64,000 bases of DNA, taken from Paulownia fortunei (Eukaryota; Streptophyta; Magnoliopsida; Lamiales; Paulowniaceae). Positions 1 through 11,700 of the stretch are shown in pieces. The notes beneath the pieces are model-generated. The model ran no database searches, was not told the DNA's origin, and saw only the letters and a list, made by a program, of their open reading frames with translations. Position 1 is the first letter of the stretch. Each line of letters begins with the position of its first letter. The DNA is taken from positions 1,240,001-1,304,000 of the forward strand of contig CM033119.1 in assembly GCA_019321725.1 (NCBI GenBank), in the 5' to 3' direction. The position numbers were made by a program, and so were the translations under genes.

Positions 1-61
1 ACATCAACAATTTTATTCATACGTCGAAACTCTCTCTTTTTGGCCAATCGAACCTTAAAAC

Positions 62-163
62 AGATTCTCTCTCTCTCTGTCTCACACACACAAACACACA
101 CACACGCATATATATATATATATATACGTGTGTATATATATATGCGTGTGTGTGTGTGTGTAT
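62..163. repeat. Palindromic compound microsatellite upstream of the GT47 gene
   Basis: A CT run leads into CA repeats, then TA repeats, a short CGTGTG spacer, TA repeats again and finally TG repeats. The CA-CGC-(AT)n arm and the (AT)n-GCG-TG arm are nearly perfect inverted copies, so the tract could fold into a long hairpin. It ends about 95 bp before the GT47 start codon and so lies in the promoter or 5' leader. Confidence 0.9.
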
Positions 164-258
164 AGAGCTAGATCTAAAGCCACCTTTTAATCTCCTTCCC
201 ACCCAATAGGCCAATACACCTTCACAGCAACTCAAATCAAAGCAAAAGATCCACTCCA

Positions 259-3026
259 ATGGCACCCAAAACCCCACCCCTCTTCCTCACTCTCTCCCTC
301 CTCTCCCTCCTCTCCCTTACTTTCTTCTACTTCCATTCCACCACTACCCCACCACCTCCACCAAATCCCAAAAATGCCCTCCCCAACACACAAAATTCCA
401 TCAAAGTCTACATTTCACCCCTCCCCAGATCCCTCAACTATGGCCTCTTAGAAAAATACTGGGCCTTAACCTCCGACACAAGGCTCGGAAGTGAAGTAGA
501 CAACGAAATAAGGAAGACCCTTTTGCCCAATCATTCCGAAAAAAGCCTTCCCTATCCTGAAAACCCCATAATTAAACAGTACAGTGCGGAGTACTGGATC
601 TTGGGAGATTTGTTGACCCCTGAGGAGTTAAAAAGACAGTCTTTTGCGAAAAGGGTTTTGGATTCTTGGGAGGCAGATGTTATTTTCGTGCCTTTTTTTG
701 CGACATTGAGTGCTGAGTTGCAGCTGGTAATAAATAAAGGTGTGTTTAGGAAGAGGGTTGAGGAGAATGAGGATTATATGAGGCAGAGAATGGTGGTTGA
801 TTTGGTTAAAAAGTCGGAAGCTTGGCAAAAGTCTGGTGGCAGGGATCATGTTTTTGTTCTTACAGGTAATTATTAATGTGGTATTTGAGTGTTTTGTGAT
901 ATCGTTTTAGTTAAGGCTGACTGACATCTAATGAGGGGTTGCATTTTGCTAGAGATTACTGAGACTATTGAGTGGCAGTTCAGTGTTATTGGGAAAGGAT
1001 AGTTATTATAGGCTCTGTTAGATGTGGTTAATGATTTAAAAATTTGGAATGCCTATGAACATATGTACAATGTGAGAATGTGCATAAGTTACATATGTGC
1101 ACTCTCTTGCATGCATGCATCAACACACACAGTTAGAAATGGAAAGAAAAAAAATTGATTCTGGTACTTACTCGCATGCGTGTTTGATAGGCTTGTTAAT
1201 CTATTAAGTGGATATATTTTTTTTTTTGCAAAATTCTAGCTTTAGTGATTGTTTGTCAAAAAGAAACTGCTGTTCATACTGTTCAGGAAGAGTATTATGT
1301 TAGCACTTAGGTGATAAATGATAGTCTCTGAGTATTCAGTATGGAACTTTTGTGGAAGTTCTACTTCGCGGGCAAATTTTGTAGAAATGTAACAACTGTT
1401 GATTGTGGAGAAAAAGGAAATAGTGAAAAAGTAAAGTAATTAACAAACACGGTGATAGAATATATGTTTGAAAGAACTGTGATGTGAACTGCTAAAATGG
1501 AAGTTGCTATGTTATGAATCAATAATTTTAATTAAGTGAGAGCAGAATCAACCTTTATAACATTAAACTTTGGATCCTTCTCTAACTTTTGTTCAGATCC
1601 TTACTTAATTCGTCTTCCTTGTTCTTCACCTTGGATGTAGTTGTCACATTATTTATCTAGCATAATCACGACTGGGTCATGGAATCTCAACATGACTTAT
1701 TGTTGTGATTGTCAAATTCCTGCGATTGATTTCCAAATATTTTGCGAGAGTTATGCAGTCTTTAAGATGTTCTCTGATATTTAATTATCAACTTAGAAAA
1801 CTCGGAATAAATGTATTGCATGTGTTAGTTGCTTATATTTTAGTCTCTGGATTGTCAGGCTATGTTAAACCTTGAAGCATTCTTTGGCAGACCCTGTTGC
1901 AATGTGGCATGTCAAAGATGAGATAGCCCCTGCAGTCCTCCTCGTGGTGGATTTTGGTGGCTGGTACAGGCTTGACTCCAAAACATCCAATGATAGCTCA
2001 TCTGACTTGATGATACATCACACCCAAGTTTCACTATTGAAAGATGTCATCGTGCCATACACACATTTACTTCCTAGGCTGCACATCTCGGAAAACCAGA
2101 AAAGAAACACCCTTCTTTACTTCAAAGGAGCAAAGCATAGACACCGGGTTAGTATTCTACTTTTTGGCTAGCATAGCTGAACATGAAATTTTGCTCAGAA
2201 AGTAATAAACTATCTTTTCCTGAACTTTATTGGATTGGTAATTACATTCTTTGTATGTGATAGGCTACTCTGTATGATTATATCTGCTTGGAATCTGTCT
2301 AATTAAGTTTTGTTTTCTCATTCTATTCACTTTCATGGTTGTATCTGCAAATTTCTTAGGGCTGATATTAATCATGTGTACTGATGGATGTTCTAATTCT
2401 ATCATTTTCCATACCATTGATTTTCTGGATCCCTTGGTAATCTCTCTCTATCAACTATTTTCCCTTACCTGTAGGGTGGACTTGTTCGAGAAAAATTATG
2501 GGATTTATTGATCAATGAGCCCGGAGTTATTATGGAAGAAGGCTTCCCCAATGCCACTGGGAAGGAGCAGTCAATAAAGGGAATGAGGACATCAGAGTTC
2601 TGTTTACATCCAGCAGGGGATACACCCACCTCATGTAGACTTTTTGATGCCATCCAAAGTGTCTGTATACCCGTCATTGTTAGTGACAACATAGAGCTCC
2701 CATTTGAAGGAATGGTGGATTATTCAGAATTTTCTGTTTTTGTCGCAGTTAGTGATGCTTTGAGGCCAAATTGGCTTGTGAGTCATCTTAGAAGTTATTC
2801 CAGTGAACAGAAGGATAGGTTTCGCAAAAATATGGCGAGGGTTCAACCAATCTTTCAGTATGACAATGGTCATCCAGGTGGTATTGGTCCAACACCTTTG
2901 GACAGTGCTGTGAATCACATTTGGAAAAAAATTCATCAAAAACTGCCCGTGATCAGAGAAGCTATCACGCGAGAGAGGAGAAAACCCCCTGGAGTTTCAG
3001 TTCCACTTCGGTGTCATTGTACTTGA
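259..3026 (+). CDS. GT47 exostosin-family glycosyltransferase (ARAD1-like), three exons
   Basis: Predicted type II Golgi glycosyltransferase of 471 aa. The exons are 259-865, 1891-2147 and 2475-3026. Each junction has GT/AG ends and the phases fit (phase 1, then phase 0). Residues 5-26 form a signal anchor, followed by a proline-rich stem and then the exostosin domain from about residue 47. Recognisable blocks are SAEYWILGDL, ADVIFVPFFATLSAEL, GRDHVFVLTGDP, AVLLVVDFGGW, RNTLLYFKGA, SEFCLHPAGDTPTSCRLFDA and PVIVSDNIELPFE, which are the usual GT47 domain motifs. The C-terminus is cysteine-containing (PLRCHCT). GT47 members in this clade are linked to pectic arabinan or other wall-glycan synthesis; the exact donor and acceptor cannot be read from sequence. 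Intron 1 is 1025 bp and intron 2 is 327 bp. The start is the first ATG in the open frame and is followed directly by the anchor. Confidence 0.9.
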
Positions 3027-3395
3027 ATATAGCACATTTGTGTGAGCTCAATTCTTTAATTACTTTACCCTACTTAATGTTTTTTTGCTTTCGTTCTCTC
3101 TATCGATATTAGTTTATTGCTCTTTGAAAAGATCTGGATCACATGATTTCACGTTAGTTGCATGTGATATGGATATCACTTGATTAGGTTGGAAGAATGG
3201 ATGATTATGCTTTGCCTTACAGATTGCAGTTATGGAATTATAATAGATGTTGAACAATAATTATGTATATTATCTTTGTAAATCTCTGGCATCCCTCAAA
3301 TACAAGAGACATTATAGAAGAGAAAATTATTTCTTTTGGAAGTTGGCGTTTATTCAAATACTCGTGGGAAGTGAGTATGTTCAGAAACTTGTTTC

Positions 3396-4076
3396 TCAAT
3401 TTCTGATGTGTGAAGCATCACTCTGCAGCAAGAAAGGATACCCAATTCCTCTTCTTGTTGAAGGAAACAACACAAAGAGCAAACTTATCACAAACCCGAC
3501 GACCAGTGGAACCGTATTGATGAGTTTTCTTGGCAAAGCCAGATGATAACAGCTCAGAACGTCATTGTGCAGCAGGGCAAAAGTAAGAAAGGCAATTAAG
3601 GAAAGTGATGCATGGAATATATCATCCCATCTCAGCCTGTAATCTGATGGCACAGAGGGTCTGGCACGCCCTCCACCAAAATTCCTTATCCCTTGGAGTG
3701 TTGCCACCCCATAGTACAACCTACCAGTGGCCGTCCGGAAGCTGTCAGTGAATGAAAAGAACACACAGGAAGTAGCTAACAAAGCCAGGAAGAAGCCCAT
3801 CAGCCACCGGTCTAAGGTGGTGCATTTGCCATCATTTGTTAGCAGTGAGGCAAAAATGGTGAACGCAAGGATGGTGGCGGTAGGTAAGAGGACGTTGAGC
3901 CGAGCAGTGCCACTCAAGATTGTATTGACAATGTATATGTAGTTGGAGTTATCTACATCATCATCTTGATCATATGCTTCACGGTACTCATTATCGTCAA
4001 CTTGATCATCTGCTACATGGTAATCGTTCTCATTGTCTCTGCTTTCATTCAGATGTTGAATGATGTTTCCCATCAT
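3396..4076 (-). CDS. DMP: DUF679-domain membrane protein (DMP family)
   Basis: Single-exon gene for a 226-aa protein. Family hallmarks are LPTATILAF, a TDSFRTATGRLYYG block, DIFHASLSL and a C-terminal FPSTRRGIGYP. Four hydrophobic segments lie near residues 61-80, 91-110, 155-173 and 186-204, matching the four-helix DMP topology. DMP proteins act in endoplasmic reticulum and vacuole membranes during senescence and fusion-type remodelling; DMP8/9 are gamete-fusion factors, but the motifs here do not place this protein in that pair. The N-terminal 45 residues are unusually acidic, with repeated D/N/E and Y. Its stop lies 370 bp from the GT47 stop, tail to tail. The double ATG at the start leaves one residue of ambiguity. 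Confidence 0.9.
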   Translation of the reverse strand: MMGNIIQHLNESRDNENDYHVADDQVDDNEYREAYDQDDDVDNSNYIYIVNTILSGTARLNVLLPTATILAFTIFASLLTNDGKCTTLDRWLMGFFLALLATSCVFFSFTDSFRTATGRLYYGVATLQGIRNFGGGRARPSVPSDYRLRWDDIFHASLSLIAFLTFALLHNDVLSCYHLALPRKLINTVPLVVGFVISLLFVLFPSTRRGIGYPFLLQSDASHIRN

Positions 4077-5774
4077 ACTGAATACTGCCTGAAGTTATTA
4101 GAAGTTTTATGAGATTGGAATTCGATTATAATCTGTGAGAGTAGTTCTATGAGGGCATAATAGGTGAGCTTGTGAAAAGAGTTTCCTTGTTGAGATGTTA
4201 TAGGAGAAGCCATTCCTTGCTCTTCATCATCATTCTTTTCTTTAGTTTCCTGCAGGAAAGGTATCCTTTTGGCCGGCAATAGGCTCAGATAATTTTGTCT
4301 AATTTGCTTTGGAATTTGAAATTAATTTCAGTCTCTAAATTAAGTTTATCGGGTATTATATTCATTTAACAAAGTTTGCCAAAAGAAACTAAAATTAAAT
4401 TGGGTATTCTTTTGGTGATATTTGAATCCATATAATTTCATAATTATGAAACTTTAGAAATTAACCTTTGCCACTTAAACTTTACCTCATTAGCACAACC
4501 AAAACATTATAACAATTCATTACCTTGTGTTCAATTATCCGATGGTACTCGTGGAAAAAGCAAATAAGAAAAGAACACTTATATTGCTAATTCTTTTTTC
4601 GTTCGACAATCTTGATTTTTATATATTTTCTTAAATCTAGTGTCATTTAAATCAAGAGAAAATACATTGTTGGCTTTTGAGATGCCATAATTATGGGACA
4701 ATACACAGGATGTGTAGATGTCATTTTTTATTCAATGGAATACTTATTTATCAATCAAACATATGATAGACAATATACGGGTGTAACATGAATATTACCC
4801 AAATTGATAGCCTTAGCTTTTAAAAACGGCCATTGATTTCAATCTTGAAAAGGGTTCCAATTTTAAACAAAAAGTTCTGTGGCCTCCTTGTGACAATTAA
4901 TCAGGTTCAATATCGCACATTTTTAGCTGAAAATACCTTTGACCTCAAAAGGAAGACTTCACGGTCTATATCAACATGAAACCCGTGCCACCATGCAGAT
5001 TCATACTTGGGCTTAAGACCCAGAATTTCTGACCATATAATATAGCTTCGACTTGATGAATACATATTTACCATCTTCAACAACTAAGCCATTTAATCCA
5101 TGCACCCACCCCACCCCACCCCAAACTTTGGGTTGCTTTGTGAAGCACAATGGACAGGCCTAACATGATCCATAAGATTTCTCAAGGGCAGTGGCAATAA
5201 CAAGAATCAGGTATGTGTCCAAACAGAAACTCCTGCATCTCTTGGCTCTAATGTTTTTATGCATAATTACTCTTGAGCTAGTATATTGAATTTTATATTG
5301 GATGATCATACCCTCTTTTGATGTTTGCATACCCAGATGATCATTTACTTGTGTTGATCTACGTAAACAAGAATCGCATTTGTACCAGTTCCTGCAGCAT
5401 AGAATCATTTGAAACGACACAATACTGTTACAGCAACATTTTCAAGTAGCAATCTGCTACAAGCTATACGGTATCGTATAGATGTTATTTCATCTTTATC
5501 CATAACCTAGCCTGTGGAGAAATGCAAAATATATTTTTCTTTCATTGCAAATATTAATAGAAGTCACATGAACTCCACAATGCTGTTTTTACATTTACTC
5601 AAGAAGATATAAATACAACGAATATGTGCAACCTAAATATCCTGACCTATAAAATAGCAAAATACCCTCAGAAACTTTGCTGAAAAAAAATAGTAGCAGG
5701 ATTAGAGGGGAATACTATGGCGATCAACTATACACAATATATGAAAATTCAATAATAGAAGATGGTAACAGTAC
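4077..5774. other. Intergenic: DMP promoter side and FAB1 3' flank
   Basis: No supported gene. The part next to 4076 should contain the DMP promoter and leader, and the part next to 5774 the FAB1 3' UTR, since both genes read leftwards. A C-rich run of CCACCCC units at 5104-5123 stands out from the AT-rich background. Short open frames here have no recognisable domain. Confidence 0.7.
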
Positions 5775-8700
5775 TCAAGCAAAGAAGCCATTTTGTTCAC
5801 CATGGTGTGGAGATTTTAAAGAACCAGCTTCATGTTTCACTTGCATTTGAGACGTTGCACGAGAAGAATCCTCATCATGATTGCCCCGCTTTATGGATTT
5901 TGCATGCAATGAACCAGTTCCCTCAGCAGGGCCACAAAGTTTGCAAGGGTTGGAAGATCTTCGGGAACACCAATGATCCGGAACACTCAAAAAGTGAGTA
6001 TCTATGAACTTCCTAAATCTCTTTTTGTATTCTTTGGGAGAGATGATGGTTGGCAACTGGTTCTTGGGAACAACAAGTGAAGACTTGACCCAATTCTCAA
6101 GTTGCTTGTCCCAAGTATACTGCCTAAGATAGTCAATGATACCACATACCAGTTCACGACGTTGAGTATCCACTCCCACAAGAAGAGAATAATCCATCAC
6201 ATTGATTGACTGAAAAGCAATTTAACATACAGTTGTTAGCAGCAGAACCCCAACTTATGTAAGATACACAGCATGAAAATTCAAAACAAGTATGAAAAAA
6301 GATTTTCATGCCAGCCAATACATGATACCAAATAATTTCCATGAATATATTCAAAGAAGATTTAGAGCAACTCACATTGAGGAAATTAGTATCGTTATAC
6401 ACAGCCCGCTGCAGATTTCGCTTCGATTTCCTACTGACATAGAGCGGTGAAACATTCATATCGTTCACAAAATTTTGATCCAAAAGAACATCTCCTGAAC
6501 CATTTCCAGCAGTATTAAATCGAGCGTGCAGAGCCCCTTTGAGATCATACTGTCTGGTTATCTGCCGACCAAATGAAAGATTCTCCATCACCAGGAGATC
6601 ATGCCTGGCCTCCTTCCCATTCTTTGTTGCTCTTATGACAACCTAAAAAAGTGTGGTTAAGAATAGACAAAAGGCAGAATAGTTAGTTTATGCACAGGTA
6701 AACAATAGCCCGAAACAAGGACAAATGTAGATAGACTAACCTGGTAGATGCCGAGAATCTTAGCAAGACATGTCTGGTTTCCCAGCTCATAGCACTGACT
6801 CATGTATTCAAAGTAGTTTGTGGCGAACTTCATGAATGAATCAAATTCTGTCCTCTTAATTTCCTTAATGATAAATCTGTCATCTAGTGTTTTCGCAAAG
6901 AAAGATTTACTCTTTCCACCTTTGGCATCCCAATTCCTACAACGGCTTAGGGAAGCAATATAATCAACCTCGGAAGGACAACATCGATCTCGCAACTGTC
7001 GGAACTGGCTCGCATATACACATACAACAGAATATTTACGCGTTCCTGGATATTTCCCCAAACCCATAGAGATTTCTGGGTGGCTAGCACCATAGGAAAC
7101 CAATGATTCCAACAAATCTAAACCGTCAAAACTTGATGAGTGTAAATCTTCCAAGGAATTGGTAGGTGGAGAATGGATGCTATCAGAATCCAAGGAACCA
7201 AATGAAGGCCAATGTGGAGCAGTCAAAGAAAATACTCGTGCAAAACTATGAGAACTCTCGTTTGACTTTGCATCCATTCCTCTTTCTCTCTGAGCATCCT
7301 CTGCTAGATCTTCCGTTGTAACTGCTGCATCCTTTAATAAGGTCAGAGCACAAGCTATTATGCTTGAGAACTCATCTTCATAATCAGACACAATATAGTC
7401 ATTAGGACCAAGAGGAATGTGCAGTCTTGAGCCCTCATCAGAAATCAATTTTTGAGCCATAGATTCTGCAGCATAGCTACTACAAGATTCAAATTTTGGC
7501 AAGTATCCTCTCTGGAGGTCCTCCATGTATTCACGTTGGATGTCTGTAAAGGGTGCCCAGATCCAATCTTTATCATTTTCTAGGTTAGAGAACACAGAAA
7601 GATTGTGCTTACATCTTAGTGAATGATTTGAATCAGAAGTAGCCCCTTCAATATCTGTAGCTATTGATATTGTCTTATCAGTTCGCAATTCCATAGATGA
7701 ATCAAAATTTTCCTGCTGAGAGTTTCCCTCAACAGCATTAGAAAGATGTTCTGAAGAAGGTTTGACCAAGAAATCATGAAATGCTGATCCATTTTCATTC
7801 AATCTACCAGTAGTTGGCCTCACAACATCATCTGTGACAGTTGATGTAGACCATGAATTATCTCCTCTAGATCCTTCAACATGTCCATCAATAGGAATTT
7901 CTTTAATTGGAAAATCATCGCTGTCTGCAAATGTATCCAGCTTAATTTCAGACCCAGAAGTATTTTCTAGAGCACCGACACATTTTTCAGCAGCAATATT
8001 GGCCTTCTTACTGAGTGGTTGTCCTGCAGTTTCATCCTCCAGTAGATGTTCTCGCGCATGCAAGTCAACTGAATCAGAATTGATCACCTTAAGATCTGAC
8101 GAGAGCAATGCATTTAGTCTTCGATCCCATATACATGATGCCAGCAGAAGATCCAAGCGTACTCTATTCAAGCTTAGAAGTTTACTTGCAGCATCATCTT
8201 CACTTCCATTCTTAATGGAATTTTGAATCTCCACCTAATAACATATTTGCATGGCCAAGCAATAATTAGACTGTCCTAACTAACTATTTTTTACAATAAG
8301 ATAGAAAAGAAAAACATAAAACCTAATGCGTAAAATCTTTTGTAGTTGAAACCATGTTTCAACCAAGCATTATATTATTCAATGAATGCTGACTTTTCTA
8401 TAGACAACAAAACATAAACAACCACCATATCCATTAAAAAAAATTGGTTACCTTCCATCTAAGACAGAAGCAACAAAGTTCACAAGACTATGAAATTAAT
8501 CAACTATTTAGTAGAGCTAACCAGTTTCCACGGAATTTGAGATTTAGGAACAACCAAGTTTGATTCATAAGTAAACTTGCAAGAACAAAGGGAAATGAGT
8601 TGTTCTTGTCCAACACTGTGTTTTAAATACATGTCAGTAATTCCATACACCATAATATCCTAAGAAACAGGAAATGATCCAGATATTCCATTCAGGATTA

Positions 8701-11700
8701 TGTCGATTTTGAGCATTTCTTTTATTACATAATAAACGAGTTTAAGGGTGAAACTTGTTACCCATTTTGAATCTATAATCAGAAGAACAAGAATGAAGTA
8801 GTAGTTTTAACATTAATCAAAATAAAACAAGAGGAAAAAGGTATTTAGCATAAACTATCTAACCTCAAATTGAGACTTTTCCTGCTTCAGCATCTCCACA
8901 ATATCAGAAAATTCCTTACTTGAACCCTGAATATTCAGAGTTACCCCAACATATCGATGTCCCAGGTCCATCAAAGATTTTTCAATTTCAAGGAACAGTG
9001 AAATCCCTTTCAAGTACACCTTAAAGAGAGGGAAACAATGATATCAGTCAAAATAATAAAGCGAGATATGGTTACTTCTATAGTTAGCCAGATGGTACAT
9101 TCACCAGTAGGATAAAACAGCAATACAATTTATAAAGGTGCATACGTTCTCAGAATCCTTCTTGAGAAACTCTCCTCTGACTGAAGAGTTGAAGTCCATC
9201 TTCTGAGGTGGCAGAGACACTGAATAAGTCACAACTGGAGAGTACTTGAACATTGCCACCATGGGGCCTAATCTGCATGTTAGCCAAAGATTACACGAAT
9301 GTTGCTTAAAAAAAAAATACAACAAAATCAGGGAGTAAAAACAAACAGAAATAGGAAATCGTCAATGAAGCAGCAAGGAATACGCAAGCACTTGTTTGTT
9401 AGTAGCCATCATCAAAAAAAAGTTACAGCCTAGTATGGTGAGAAAGAGGGGAGTGATTCCACATCCCAAGAAAAAAGGTAATAACAATATTAAACATAGA
9501 ACACCAATTTTTTTTCCCAAAGGAGGAAACCGCAGTCTCCACTAGGAGAGAGCACCCAGATATATAACTACCTGGAATCATTTCTCCAAAGTGCATCACT
9601 TTCTAAAATTAAAAATAGTCTCAAACTCTCACCAAACTTAAGACCTAGGACAACCATTCCAATGACAACTAAAAATTCAGAAATATGACATACCCGAAGA
9701 AGTAGAGGAAATCCTTATGGAAAGAATGACCACAGCTGGATGGACTAGTGAATGAAGAGTGGTTCGAAAAACTGAGTTCCAAAAACTTTCCGAATGACAA
9801 ACCACGGGCAGCAGTGGATATCAATACCCTTTTTGTAGATTTTGAGCTTCCATCATGGAGTTTACACCGACCACAGCGACTCCACATCCAAAGCTTCCCT
9901 TCAGTTTCACCCGGCAGACTTTTTCTTGCAGGAAGATGTCTAACTTGGATTGTAAGTTGCTTATTATGATGTGCATAGTAGAAAAAGTGTGCCTCGGGGG
10001 GTTCGCCACAAGTCTTGCACTCGAGTCTCTGTGCAGACAAAGATTTTCTGTAAGGTCTACAGTACAAGCCTAAATGAATTTATCAAAGGTCAATAAATAC
10101 AACATATAAAATGAATTAAGTGAATTCATGTCAGTAAAGACGCTTCAGTTAATTTACTTAATTTTACATGTTCTGTTCAAAACAAAAGACTAAAAACCCT
10201 CAAGAACCGAGATCCAGAAGAGCATACATGACAATTTACACCATCTAGTTTCAAAAGGACATATTTTGATTGCACCATACAAACTGAGACAAATAACTTC
10301 AATGAGCCAAATGATGAAAAAGAAATGAATTTTGAGAATATTTGTAAAGCAGAGATACTCCTTACTTAGGTAAAATGACTTAACAAAACCAGGCCAAAAA
10401 ATTTCCTCAATGTTGTATTGAACTGCATCATTGTTTTCATTAGCTAGGTAAACATAAAGGCATTTAATAATACCAAGTCATAGGAGTTCAACATTAAAGG
10501 ATCTAAAAACATTAGAAAATCCATGAGACCATGTTTTTCAGATTTTGGTAAAACTTCAACTCTTCATCAAATATGCACTTGAAAGTTTTTTAATGAAATT
10601 TACAAACTGGAGGCCAACAAGGGTAATGCTCTGTAAGGACTAATTTTGTTCTCTATTCAGTCCATCAAGTGTAATTTAGGTTTCACTATGCAAGCTTGGA
10701 AATGGTGAAACAAAGTCCCATCAACAAAAGCTGTTATTCAACGATAATAAGATAGGAGTTCCAAAAACCTGATTGAGTAAATTATCCTGCAAAAACTTTC
10801 CAAGAGGAACATCGAAACTCCGGTAGAACTTAATATGAGAAAAATGACTGTGCTCACAAATAGTCCCTTGTGAAGCATTGCGGCTGGACATCAAAACCAA
10901 AATACTCTCAGAATCTAACACTGAATTGATCTCATCCTTGCTCGGCATTTGGTCTTCAGCACCATCACTATGGTTCCTCGTATCTGGAGATTCTGGCAGA
11001 TAGGGCTGCTCATTATTCAGTAAATTCTCTTCCTCATATCTAACCTTTGGCTTGTCACCACAGTGATCTACTACCTGTGGAACACTGGAGATCTTAATAT
11101 TGTTTTCCGCTTGGCCATCCTGGTTTCTTCCATCAAAACCAAGTAGAGTGGGCTTATTCTGAGAAGAGTCAGAGAAAAGAGGAAAACTGTCATTCATAAC
11201 TCTTTGAATAGATGTTGAAATAGATAATCCCGGAAACATTGCTGGATTGCATGCCTCAAATGACAATGAAGAATTCCCTTCTGACGATAAGATTAGGTTG
11301 TGTGACTCGATTTTATGGAACCCATTAGAAATGGGAATATCAAGTGTAAATGATGTGTCGGTTTCTGCATCAGATTGCTTCTGGCCAGAAATGGTTGCCT
11401 CATCAGTTCCAACCAATGTCGATTGTTCATTGTTAAGAGCCAGATCCACCACCTCACTGGGAGAAATCGTGGAGAACATTGCAGTCTGATCCAGAAGGAA
11501 AGAAGTCTCAAGCATCAAATGATATGCCATGACAACTGCACACCGCACTACACATTTAATTCTTTTCAATTCATCACTGTTGGCTCCCATCAGCAGAATC
11601 TGTGCATTATATAATAATTGAGTTCATTAAATAAAAGCAATTTCCTCATCAAATTAATTATCACATAGGCAACCAGACCACTGTTACAACGAGATTTGAG

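Noticed and set aside
17..277. Minus-strand open frame at the window start
   Set aside because: Runs through the palindromic microsatellite and opposite the GT47 leader; low complexity.
5160..5420. 86-codon minus-strand open frame downstream of FAB1
   Set aside because: No domain, and FAB1 already ends with a normal C-terminus at 5775.
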